64,000 bases of DNA, taken from NCBI GenBank assembly GCA_028551475.1, contig CM052358.1, positions 18,564,853-18,628,852 of the forward strand, in the 5' to 3' direction. The notes beneath the pieces are model-generated. The model searched no databases. It was not told where the DNA came from and saw only the letters and a list, made by a program, of their open reading frames with translations. Below, one piece after another: positions 23,986 to 35,114 of this stretch; positions within the stretch are counted from its first letter, which is position 1; every line of letters begins with the position of its first letter. The position numbers and the translations under genes are program-made. The DNA is from Casuarina equisetifolia. Its lineage: Eukaryota; Streptophyta; Magnoliopsida; Fagales; Casuarinaceae.

Positions 23986-26900
23986 TATGTTTCTTTTCTC
24001 TTCAAAACATGAAAATGGTAGTATGTATTTATACATACACAAGTAGGGCAACAAGGTCATGGTAGAGTGACCAAAATGCCTTTCAAGTACAAAATCATAA
24101 ATTCTTATCCTAACACATCTCGAAGATTTGCCAACACTTGACTTTAGTATATGTAGATTTAAGTGCACATGTATAGAGCTAGAAGAGGGACCTAGCCAAC
24201 TGAATTTAATACATGATAAACCAAATAGTCCTCACTTATCATAATTCTATAAGGTACACTCTAGCTCACACTAATTAATACCATAGTCATAATTAAAGGT
24301 AACATTTGTCTAATTTTATTAGGCAACTATGATTTACATTAATACATTATTATAGGAGAAATAATTTATACTTATTGATATAATCCTACATTACCTAAGC
24401 TTATAAAATGAGCTACATAATCCATTTTGGTGCCCCAATTGCAAGCCATTTTAGAACATCACAACTGTAACAAGAAGGCATAAGTCTAGACCTTATTATT
24501 GTCCAATAGTAACTCAAATTGGAGAACTAGCAAGGTGTAACAATGGCTAAAAATGGTGCAATGGTGGCCAAAAGCGTTGTTGCCATTGGATTGGAAATCT
24601 AGGGTATGCAACTTGGATTGGCATCCCTGTAATGCATAGGTTTGGTATGGTAGGTACTAGATTGGGCATAGGAATTGGGCGCAATAGACTCTTGGTCATG
24701 CATGGATGGAATTAGATGGATTTTGGGTAGATCATGATTTGGTGGATGGGGTTAGATGATTAGGAAAATCTAGGTCAGGTGGGTCTGGATAGTCAGTCCG
24801 ATGAACTTGGTTGACTTGAGTCTAAAGAAGCGGGGCTATGTAGGCCTAAACATGGAAGAAGTTAGGTGGATGATGAGTTGGGTCAGGTTAGATTCAAACC
24901 TATGAGAACCTATTTGGAGTGCTGATGGATGGTTAAGAACATTTTCATTGATTTGCTCCAATTTGTGGTGTTTGGTGAGAATTTTTTTCTTAGGTATTTT
25001 TTTATTAGCTTGTAAGGCATTTTAAGTAGTGTTTAATGAAGTTTTTGGTTTGTGATTCCAATTTTCAAGGAGGTTCAAACTTAATGAGTATTATTCTTAG
25101 TGTTTGGACCTATTTTCTTGCTTGTGGTGAATTTCAAATTTATTTAGCATTAAAAGAATGATGTGATATGCCATCAAGGATGATGAAGTTGAAAATGAAA
25201 TAAGAGTAATGTGGCTCTTGGTGCCTTTGTCTTGATTTATTCAGTGTTGATTATGTTGTTGATTAAATAGCAACTAAAGGAATTGTGGATGTCTTTGTTG
25301 GATTTTATTAGACTTCTTTATAGTAGATTGCTTTGGTTTTATTGTGTACTTTGTTTGGTATTTGGGATATATTGGTCATCTATTTGGCCAGTGTTTAGGG
25401 TTGTAAGTGAAGTTGATATATGAAGTATTTGAGGAGGAAAGTTCTTTTCATCTCGTGCTTCTAGTATATTGTCAATTGACAATAGCAAACATTATAGACA
25501 TAATTGTGTGGTCTTAGGTGATGGTCTTGCATGTTGACATTATGAGATAGCAAGACAGTTTGAAAATCACTATTGGGATCAATAGTAGAGTAATTCCTTA
25601 GAGAATTTTTTATTCTATTTAAGAGTTAACACTACATATATGGAAAAAGTAGAGATGGTTTTCTCTCTATTTTGAATTCTACATGATTATGCTATTTAAT
25701 TAACACTAGTATAGAGGGTGTCTGAATTTTGAATTTATTAAAACCTAAGGGATTTGGGGTGTGTTAAACCCTAAAGCCAAATTGATATTTTAGCAAATAG
25801 TGAAATGATGATTAGGAGATTTCTAGTGACATAGACACTTAAAAATATAGTATTCATTCAAGGGAAACTTGATAAAACCATAGTTGAGAGGCAAGTTATA
25901 AATGAGCAAGGAACTATATAGTTTGTGTATCTAGGATTGCTTGGTTAGCTGATGTTATTTATCCAATTGCTAACTTGATAATTGTACAAGTATTGAGATT
26001 CATTTCATCTTTGATCACTTTATGGTTGGAATGTCTACAAGAGAGTGGTTTAATTTCATAAGACACTTTCCAATGTAAGCTTATGTTGAGGGAAAACTTA
26101 TGATGGAGCAAGTACTTATTGTGAATAGTTGTAGTTGGCTATCAAATAATGTACTATATAATGTGGATAGTTATAGAGTGATGTGATACATTCTCCTTGG
26201 TTAGTATGAAAACTTTGAAAAGGGTGATGTTAACTCTTGGTGATAGTTTGCATTGGATTGCATTAGCCCATGGGATTCGAAGTTAAAAAAGAACATGATG
26301 TGTAGGTAAAGGGAAGCTCATATAGTTTGTTATTTCTTGAGCAATGAAACATGAAATTCTACAAATTCATAAGTATGTATGGATTTGTAAAATGTTTAAG
26401 GGATGACTCATTAAGGTATGTTATTCATTTTTTAAGTATGTTAATAACAAGATTAATTGTTGAACCTTGCAAAGATTTTTAAAGAAGTTGTAGAAGGAGC
26501 TTATTTTGAAACTTGTCATGGAAGACTTGAAGGCAACACAATGTATTTCTTGGGATGGGATACTTAAGATGAAGTACTGTGAGATCCCTTCAACTAGATT
26601 GAGTTGAAAAGGAAATTGAGAGAGAGTCCATTTATTGAAGGCTGGATGCCTATCACATATATTCTCATTTGACATTTCAAGTTGTTAGAAGGTGAACATA
26701 ATTAGAGACCACTGAGGTTGTACTAGCTGTAAATAACTTGATGATAGACCTATGTGAGTCTAGATATTACATGTGGAGTAGACATGATTTAATAGACATA
26801 AATGTCTATCATGAGACTTCTTTGCAATGAGTTATGGACTTGGACTTGATAGATGTCAATTTATAATAAAGTATTATTGATTATCTTCATAGATGATTGG

Positions 26901-27351
26901 ATGACTAGTTAGGTGAGCTGTAGTTGGTGGTAGAGGTGCCATTCAAGGAAACCAAGAAATAAGTGTGATTAGGAAGCCATGAAGTTCATGAGATTGTAAA
27001 GATTCTTAAAGGAGCTAGATTATAGATTCTTTTGGAGAATTTGAGGATGATGCACCTTCAATTGGGTATTCCTTTATTCGACTAGTGATAAAGGAAAAGC
27101 TTAAGGAGTTAGGAAGAGATACATATTTCTTAGTGTAGTTAATGTTTTCAGTTAGGTATCCTTCCATTGGTGATGGAGGAAGAGCTTAAGAAGCTAAGGA
27201 AGATATGTCTTCCAATGCAACTAATGTGCTAATGAAGATGGTGGATCGACATTGAGTCTGCTTAACTATTGGAATGCTCAGGGTTCATATATACAGTCGA
27301 TCAACCTATTGTGTAAGGCTGTTACATTAATTTTACCTTAAAAGAGGAAAT
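23986..27351. other. Decayed repeat DNA, origin not identified
   Basis: No gene and no recognisable transposase, RT or integrase. The composition (many short T/G-rich words and stops in all frames) and the LTR with adjoining purine tract at the right end suggest the interior of an old LTR retroelement, but no conserved motif could be found. Confidence 0.4.
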
Positions 27352-27721
27352 TGTTATGGTTTGGTGTAAAAACTAGTATGCCTAGACATATTCCATGTAG
27401 ATTTTATGAATATTCTAGAAGTTATCTTTTTTGTATTGGTAGGTATTCCTATTTGGTTAGGATTCCTAGCAATATCTCACTAGGACTCCCTTTGGTGCTA
27501 GTATAAAAATTGAAGACCATAGGAAAACCTACTAGATCCAAAATGAGTAAGCAAAAAATAGAGTTACACCTCATAAAGGTTGCAAACAGAGAGTGCCGCT
27601 TTATGTAACACTAGCTAAGGGAGAATTAAGTGTATTGATGTGAATGCTAAGAACAACTTTGTGAGAGCTGTGTATAAATCTTGTAATTAACACTTATGTA
27701 TTTTCTTAAAGAAATCTAACA
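27352..27721 (+). mobile_element. LTR (3' or solo) of a retrotransposon
   Basis: Starts TGTTATGG and ends AACA, about 370 bp. It is immediately preceded by a polypurine tract AAAAGAGGAAAT (27340-27351), as expected of a 3' LTR on the plus strand. No partner LTR was found by eye in the window. Confidence 0.55.
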
Positions 27722-27900
27722 AGAAGAGAAAGGGTTGATAGCTATGCCGATGACAAGGGACATACAACATTGTGTTCATTTGAACCTCTTAAATTTTATG
27801 TCTCTTGTTTGTTTATGGTTTGATCTATGTGTTTTATGTGTTCATATGGTGGGTTGTTTCCGTAACAGTAGAATAGCTGGAACTTCATTCTTGTTGCATA

Positions 27901-28766
27901 GTGTTGCTAATGTCCTTGAAGGTAGGTGGAGTTGGAATAAATCTAACAATGGTTCCAATGCATTGTCTTGGTATGCTATTTAATTGAATTAATTTCTTAG
28001 TATCATGAACTAGCAGAAAGTAGTGGCATTAATGTATCTTATTTTATGACTAGTAACTTTAAGTTTTGGTACTGTTGACAATTTATAATTTATTTTACCA
28101 CAAGGTTGCTGGGAATTCTGTACCCTTATAATATATGATTTTGGTGAAAATATTTAGCCAGATAATTACTAGCAGGATTAGCCTTTCTGTTTTGAAACAG
28201 CTGTCAGTGCTTGAGAAATTGTGTAATTAGACATCCATCATTTCTTGATTGATAGAGGATGTAGATTATGCAGATCACTTGCATAAATATTTTTGTGCTT
28301 TAGCTATTTTGTGGTAATTTTTTTGTAGGATCCATGGTGGAATCCAGCTGTAGAGGAGCAAGCTGTGATGCGTATGCATCAGATTGGACAAACTAGAAGA
28401 GTGATGATTAAACGGTTCATTACGAAGGTCTCCTTTTATTTTTTTATTTTTTAATTTCACCTGAATGTGAATTCTAACGTTTGTCCTTCCGTTTTTACAA
28501 TGGCACTGGCAGTGGAGAGTGGACCTTTTCCCTGTGTTTTGACGATGTTAATAACTATAGGCAGGGTAGAAGGATATTGTGCTGCAAATTTTTACATACT
28601 TAAAGCTAGGAGTTGGATATATGCAACCACTCTCATTTGGATACAGAACCTGATAAGTCATTTTTCTACGTTCTGTTCTGAATTGGTTAGAGGTAACTCT
28701 GGACCTTTAGTTGAATCCTCTTGAATAGCAGGGAACTATTGAGGAAAGAATGGAAGCAGTGGGGTA
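27901..28766 (+). pseudogene. Truncated RAD5A 3'-end pseudogene (exons 18-20)
   Basis: The exon 18 equivalent (27901-27970) has two single-base losses relative to the parent (70 nt instead of 72) and is frameshifted. The exon 19 equivalent (28329-28427) is full length and open, with its AG acceptor and GT donor intact. The exon 20 equivalent starts at 28732, but after GAAGCAGT most of the exon (roughly 90 nt) is deleted, giving an early stop at 28764-28766. Upstream exons are absent. It therefore cannot encode a helicase. It marks the left end of the duplicated block. Confidence 0.93.
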
Positions 28767-29534
28767 GTCCAGAAAAGAGTAGCTGATCACTCGCTAGATA
28801 TCTTTCTACAAGATTCCTCTTAAGCTCTAAGAGCTTTAGAGATCAAGTTATTTTAGGGCTTAGAAAATTGAGATGCTTTCTCAAGCAGTCCTAGAGCATG
28901 AAGGAAGATGACTTGAGGCTATTCTCAACATGCTTGAGGCCAGTTCTTCTACCGGCAGGTTGGAGGCTGGTTTGAGCTTTTGTTTATGCACTGATCTTGC
29001 ATGCTCACGAAACACAACCATGGTTGTTTTAAGTGGGGGTCTAATCTGGGTACTTGGATGCCTAAGAATGTAATAAATTTTGAATTACAGTTGAAATCTG
29101 CACCACTTAATGTTCGTAAGAGATGCTTTTAACGCGTTCAAGATGGAGATTATATGGTATTGCCATTTTTGACAAGTCAGGACGAGGAGAAAAGGACTAA
29201 CGTATCGTAGTTTACCTCGGTGATTAATGAAATTGCAGAGATACTTTTCTAAGCAGGAAGCTATTTATTATTATGAATTAACTTGTCTCCCTCTTCGATT
29301 CTTAAACAAGACATCATATTTCTTAATGCAAAGACTTTTAATTACACTTCACCATCCTTAAGAGTGGAAATCCTTAGTAGTTGCATATGACAAAATTAAT
29401 CCTTGAGTTCTCAAGTCAATCCCATAATGTTGAAAGTACTTCGAATTTGCTAGGGTCCAAGGTAGTATGATGAATAAGGTTAAATTCTTAGAGGCTGGTT
29501 ATGAGAGAGAATCTTTAGAAAAAGTTTGAATTTA

Positions 29535-29780
29535 CATCAATATTAGGTTGTCTTTTGAGGGTCGTGGACTACCAATTGAATCACATGGTCCTTTCTATTG
29601 TGGCACTTCAACAAAATATCAATATTAGGTTCTCTTTTTAGGGTCGTGGACTACCAATTGCATCACATAATACTTACTGTTATGGAAATTCAACAAAACA
29701 TCAACATTAAGTTGTCTTTTGAAGGTTATGGACTACCAATGGCATCACATAATCCTTATTGTAGTGGAAATTTGACAAAC
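29535..29780. repeat. 82-bp tandem repeat, three copies
   Basis: Units start at about 29535, 29617 and 29699, each with an ATTAGG/ATTAAG word, then GTGGACTACCAAT (or a close variant), then CATCACAT. Only one related unit exists in the parent block near 15490-15545. Confidence 0.85.
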
Positions 29781-30445
29781 TGTATTATCTACATATGAAT
29801 TGAACACACAATTATAAGAACACATTCAAATATAACAAATTTAAGAGATTTGAGTTAACATAATATCTTGTGTTATTTGTAGTATCTTTTTACACATTTT
29901 CTCATACTTTTCTTTTCATCAAATATACATTTCATTTATTTTTTTGTCATCAAGAATGCATAAAAAGAGTTCTCTTTGACAACTAACCAATCCCAAAGGA
30001 GCTCTCTCACCGAAATGGTCTGCCCACTAGATTTTTTTTGTACTAATTTTCACAATTACATACATACCACTAATTGTAATAAGATATTACAATCTTGCTC
30101 TTGACCTAATTGTTTCACCAATTCAAACACTTACAAACCTTAGAAAAATAAAACAACAAAATAAAAGGCAATTGAATTACATCATTTGTGTTCTCCTCGT
30201 GAATGGCGTTCTTTTATTTGACCCCGGAAAAACAACTAATAAGAATGAAATGAAATTGTCTGATGATGTATCGTCACATAAAGCCAATCCTTCCTGCCAT
30301 TGCGTCCCTTTGGAAACCAACATATAGCCGTACCGAAAGCCTTTCAATTTGGCCAAAAGCCACCAACAATCGCGTAAAGGCATTTGTCTAAACTAAGGGG
30401 GAAAAAAAAAGAAAAAAAAAAGAAAAGGAACACCCATCTTAAAAC

Positions 30446-30453
30446 TATTTATA
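30446..30453 (+). promoter_or_regulatory. TATA box of the second DUF26 gene
   Basis: TATTTATA 49 nt before the ATG, exactly as in copy 1. Confidence 0.7.
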
Positions 30454-30494
30454 CGTGTAGATCTGCTGTTAGAGCTTCATCCACCTTTTCAACA

Positions 30495-31202
30495 ATGTCT
30501 TTCTTAGAATTCACCACCTCTCTCTCTTTGCTAACAATTGTTCTCTCTCTCCAAAACGTTCTGGTGGCCCCTACCCATGAATGTTTAAGCTCTAGGACCT
30601 TCACTGGCAATGACCCATATGAAGCAAACCTCAAGAATCTGATGAATTATCTTTCCTCTGAAACCCCTTCCTCAGGTTTTGGTTTGGGCTACAGAGGCGA
30701 TGGCCATGACAAAGCTTACGGGCTAGCTCTCTGCCTCGGCTATGCCTCACCCTCAGATTGCACGAACTGTGTTGCCAATATAACAAACAACATTTTCACG
30801 CTTTGCCCGAAAAGTAAAGGTGCAGTAGTATGGTACAGGTTTTGCATGTTGAAGTACTTGGACGAGAATTTCTTCGGTCAAATAGACAACCAAAGCCGTT
30901 ACTTAATCACCGACGGGAGAAATGCGAGTGATCCCGTTTCGTTTACCCAAAGCACAACCTATTGGATGAATAGCCTCGTCAAGCGTGCCCCTGAGACTCC
31001 AGAGATGTATGCGATCAGCAGCGTTTTGCATGGAGAGTTGGAGGCCCTCAACTTAATGGTTCAGTGTACCAGAGACCTTTCCATCGTCGATTGCGGAAAA
31101 TGCCTTAGCGATTTCGCCGCCAAGCTTCCAACTTGTTGTGCTGGTAAAAAGGGAGCAACAATTTTTGGTGCGAGTTGCCTGTTGGTATACCAGACCACTT
31201 AA
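30495..31202 (+). CDS. Secreted two-domain DUF26/Gnk2 protein (ginkbilobin-like, CRRSP class), copy 2
   Basis: Single exon, 235 aa, intact. The frame extends upstream to 30384, but the ATG at 30495 matches the start of copy 1 and opens the same signal peptide. Both C-x8-C-x2-C motifs (C80/C89/C92 and C191/C200/C203) are kept. The sequon at N95 is kept, the one at N176 is lost, and a new one appears at N143. By hand count 71 of 235 residues differ from copy 1, with the longest changed runs at residues 134-137, 174-189 and the C-terminal 14 residues, while nearly all other nucleotide positions are identical. That pattern suggests selection for change. An extracellular defence-related role is inferred from the family. 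Confidence 0.93.
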   Translation: MSFLEFTTSLSLLTIVLSLQNVLVAPTHECLSSRTFTGNDPYEANLKNLMNYLSSETPSSGFGLGYRGDGHDKAYGLALCLGYASPSDCTNCVANITNNIFTLCPKSKGAVVWYRFCMLKYLDENFFGQIDNQSRYLITDGRNASDPVSFTQSTTYWMNSLVKRAPETPEMYAISSVLHGELEALNLMVQCTRDLSIVDCGKCLSDFAAKLPTCCAGKKGATIFGASCLLVYQTT

Positions 31203-32309
31203 TATGTCTATGCGAAAATGTTGTGACGTGACGGTGCCTGCATCGCCAGTTTCATTACATACAATACCGTAATCAAACGTCCTTTGAATGTCGTACTAGT
31301 TTTGGCTGTGCTCGTCTATTACTGAAGGAAACTACTTTTCATTTGTCTAATGGAATGTTGAAGGAACACAGCCTTAGTTTAAATAAAAATAGATGTTATC
31401 TCATTTCACTTATTAATATTTTGGTTTAATATCTCTTTTATATGTCCAAGTATCCCTATCGATTAGTTTTGAGTGAAAAATTAAATTAAGTCATCTCTAT
31501 CCATTAAGCTGCTGATATAGTAGAATACCTTTTTTATTATTATATATGGTAGAATACCTTTTTTATTATTATCAATTTTGGTTTTCTTGGTTCCATTCTT
31601 CATTTTTTTCTTCTTATTTTTCGAAGCAAATGAAGAAGAGAGAAGGTTGGAGGATGAGATCAGGGAAGGTCAAAGGAAGAACTAAATTTGGAACACTAGA
31701 TGGAGAAGGTGATAAATGGAAATGCCTCCACCGATGTTGATTAACTCGAAGGGAACTTTTGCAATTCGTCTTTTGCTTTACGAGGAGGGTCATAAAGGTG
31801 AGAGCCCGTTCCGACCAACTCTGTTACCACTGCGCAAGGGGTAAATTTCCTTCGAGAGGGCTGGAGAAAAAAGCTGGAAAATTGTTGTATAAACCTGAAA
31901 TTACTAAGATTTGTGTCTCTTTACAGCTTTATACTGTTAGTTGGTCTCGTTTCTTTCCTTGGTTTCCGTCCTACTTTTTTTTTTCCTCCCCGCCCAAGTA
32001 GACGTGTTCTTTCATTCCATATATTAGTAAAACATATTCCTTTCAGATAATGATCATTTGGTGTTACTCTCGTTACCCATTGGTGGTGAGGCCACTTTCT
32101 TTCCCAATGGGTCGTACAGGGCAAGTTGCTCTCTTTAAACAGAAATGGCCTTTGCAGGATATTAATTTTTACCTAAAGCTACTAGTTTTAACCAAAAGTC
32201 ACCAGCTCCTTCAAAAGACGTTTGGCTAAAAGAATACATTATTTCTCATTCAAATCAAGGATCTCTGATTGAATTATAAGGATTAATCTAAGCATAAAAT
32301 CTGCCCATA
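31203..32309 (+). other. Duplicated 3' flank of DUF26 copy 2, non-coding
   Basis: Aligns with 16594-17828. The short frames (31546-31740, 31759-32001) are not preserved in the parent and are not called. Confidence 0.6.
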
Positions 32310-32850
32310 TGATGGGTTTCAAGGGTGGGAGAACTCATCCCTAAAAAATGTTTCATGGGACATCACATCCTCATAGGCTCTAGAATATCTCCTTAATTGT
32401 TTAATGTGAGACTTGTCTTGCATCATCTTTCCTCTCCTCTGGGCTTTAATGGCCTAATTTCTCCTTATTGGCCCACCACTAAGAGGATCATTGCCATCGA
32501 GAATAAAGTGCCTAGGAAGACTCAACTATGACTGGAAGCAAATAAGAAGTAGCTATAATACCACTTGATATGTCGTGATAAGTAAGACAACTCATCCTAG
32601 AAAATTGCTTTGCTAGGAGAGGGACACCACACCCCCAAAGTCTTAAAATATCTACTTAGTTGTTCAATGTGGGACTCATCCCATATCATCCTCCCTCCCA
32701 TCTAGGTTTCAAACGAACTCATTGAAGGGCTTTCCAACCCGCAGGATCAGCCCACCACCAAAGGGCGTCTTCGCCTCTAAGGATTAAGTGCCCAAGAAGA
32801 TCCAATTGCGACCAGAAGCGAATAAGGAGTCACTTTGAGACCACTTGATG
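32310..32850 (-). mobile_element. TRIM-like array: LTR-internal-LTR-internal
   Basis: LTR units are at 32310-32425 and 32566-32688 (both TGAT...CA), with internal segments at 32426-32565 and 32689-32845 and the start of a third TGATGCGTCA unit at 32846. Each internal segment begins with a pyrimidine tract (32689-32699 is TCCTCCCTCCC), which is a polypurine tract on the minus strand. Each ends in ATACCACT or GACCACT, the complement of the TGGTAT... start of a Met-tRNA primer site. No coding capacity. The arrangement of shared LTRs is typical of TRIM tandem arrays. Confidence 0.65.
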
Positions 32851-34560
32851 CGTCACATTGTTTTGCGTGTAGGTGAGGTGTAATGCTGCCTACCTTGCGT
32901 GGATAATGAACTCGTCGTCAAAGAAACTCCAAGAAGGGCTGAATTACACCATTGGCGCTTTCATGCATCTTGCCACCATGATTTGCAAAACAACGTTAGC
33001 TTGGTCTGCTAAGGAGAGGAACTTGTTTTCGCCTATTTCAAAAAAATAGGAAGTTCTATGACAAATATGTCATCCTCATGGATTTGGACGCGCTAGTGAT
33101 GTCTTGATCAAAATGATGGAAGGCACACTAGGAGTATGTCAAATTCTACCAATCTTTTAAGGGGCCTAGATGATTGCTATGTGATACCAAAGGAGTAAAT
33201 ATTGGTGATGCAACCATGATTGGACATCATGAGGACTTTTTTTTTTTAAATAGTGATTGAGGTAGAATACCTGAGGAACACTGTGGGGAAGATGACCAGT
33301 GTTGTTTTTCTCCAGCAAAGCCTTTCTCCGACACAAGTCAAACCCTAGGTAGCAACTCCAACAATGCAGCTAGAGCAATTGGGTTGAGCTAAGTGTCAGA
33401 TTTACTAATGAAAAATGTCATTTTCGTTGAAGGCAATGCAAAATGACATGTTGTTTAGGCTTGGGCAAAAATCAAATAAGTGTGAATTTTGGTTTTCTTG
33501 GTTCCATGTCATTTTCATTGTAAGATTTATGGCCATAAACACAAAGATTGCTCCAAACCAAATGGTTGCTTACTATGGTGCAAAAATACTAAGGCAAAGT
33601 CTAAAGTGATTTTGGTGGCAAACAACTCAAGTCACATTTTATCATTATGACAAATTATTAGAGGTTTATGAACTTTCTCAAAGATGATTTTGGGCAGAAA
33701 GTTTGGGCCCACATCGTAGGTATATATGAATTCTTGAGCAAACGTAGGATTTGAATTTGGTACTAGTAATCTTATAACCTCTCAATTTGAATGCTTAGAA
33801 TTGACTATTTCGTTTGCATTTAGATTTAGCAAGGTTAAATTTCCTAATGGCAATGGTAATTTAGTTATGCACATTAGAAAAACATTCATATATAAACATC
33901 TAAAATTACACATTGTATTATATTTTTCAAATTCAAATTTAATTTATGAGTGCCTAAATTTTATTTAGAAAATAATTGCAACAATTAATTTATTTTAATT
34001 TTTGTGTATTTTAGGATTTTTCAGTGAGTGAGGTCAAAGGATTAAATATAATGAGAAATATGCCTTTTATTTTATAGCACGTCCTAAGGGTAAAATGGTT
34101 ACAAATTGTTTAGATGTGGCCTATCTTTTGTAAACTCTTATTTGGCATGTAATGCTTCAAATTTGGACTTTGGGAATATTACATTAGTTAGATGTCCAAT
34201 GCCAAATCAAACTTTATGAATGAATTTAAATTTTTAAATATTTCTCATAGCATGCGTTGTTTAATTTTTTTCTCTTGTGAAGTAAACTTGTAGCCTATTT
34301 CCCACATATGATGAAAATTTGCAACAAGCATTTGATTTAATTTGAATTGATGATTGGAGACTATATAGTGCATGTTGGAGTTAGTAGCTGAGGTGAGACT
34401 TGTCAAAGCTTGTGAATACTTCCATGGGCATAAATAGCCATTCTAAGAAACAATGATCCACTACTTAAGGACATTTTGAAATATCAACAATTTATAGGCA
34501 AAGCTCATTTATCTTGATGTAACAGTGCCAAGCATTTCATATTCAATCCATAATTTGAGC
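32851..34560 (+). mobile_element. Decayed retroelement DNA with a gag zinc-knuckle-like relic
   Basis: At 33507-33551 one frame reads CHFHCKIYGHKHKDC, resembling a retroviral-type CCHC knuckle with one extra residue in the first spacing. Around it stops are frequent. It may be the gag end of the copia element whose RNase H lies at 34.6-35.1 kb in the same orientation. The rest is AT-rich with no gene. Confidence 0.35.
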
Positions 34561-35090
34561 CAATTTATACATTTGTCCAAGAAGTTACATTGAGAAGCAA
34601 TTATCATATTAGTAAGGTACCAAGAGAGTTGTGTAGGATTAGGCCTATATATTCCTTCTTCAAGTGGATTGAAATGCGAGCCTACCATGATTTGGATTGT
34701 GTTACATGTCCTATTAAAAGAAAGTCACTCATTTCTATTTGATGCTTGACAACATTTTGATATCATAGAAGAGCAAAAAATAGGCAGTGGTCTGCAAATC
34801 TTCCACTAAGTCAAAATATCAAGTTTTAGCTATCATATCTTATGAGATCATTTAGTTATTAAGTTTATTTAGAGATCTATGTATTCATGTACCTTAACCA
34901 ATGACACTATATTGTGAGAACAAGGCTGCCATGGAGCTTATAGCCAATTTGATTGTCCATTAGTGCATAAAACATATTGAAGTCCATTGTCACTTCATCT
35001 AAGAGAAGATTCATAACAAAGAAAGACAAAGCATGTTGAAACTAAACATCAATCGGCATACATGTTAACCAAGGAATTGGGGGCTTATTA
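34561..35090 (+). mobile_element. Ty1/copia RT-RNase H remnant
   Basis: Read in shifting frames, the copia RNase H landmarks occur in order: RKSL(T)SFCLMLDN, then KSSTKSKYQVLAI, then EII*LLSLFRDL, then LYCENKAAMELIANLIVH, then KHIEVHCHF, with stops between. Only the 3' end of pol is present. Confidence 0.7.
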
Positions 35091-35114
35091 GCATAATTAC
35101 CTCTTATTGTTTGG

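Larger units (their letters stand above)
28767..30494 (+). other. Duplicated flank between the RAD5A pseudogene and DUF26 copy 2
   Basis: Aligns with 14608-15885 but is longer, mainly through the 82-bp tandem array at 29535 and further AT-rich sequence. No gene was seen. Confidence 0.65.

Noticed and set aside
29535..29780. CRISPR-like repeat array
   Set aside because: Contiguous 82-bp tandem units without spacers in a plant nuclear region.
30384..30494. N-terminal extension of DUF26 copy 2 from an upstream ATG
   Set aside because: The extension is lysine-rich, includes the TATA box, and would block the signal peptide. The ATG at 30495 matches copy 1.
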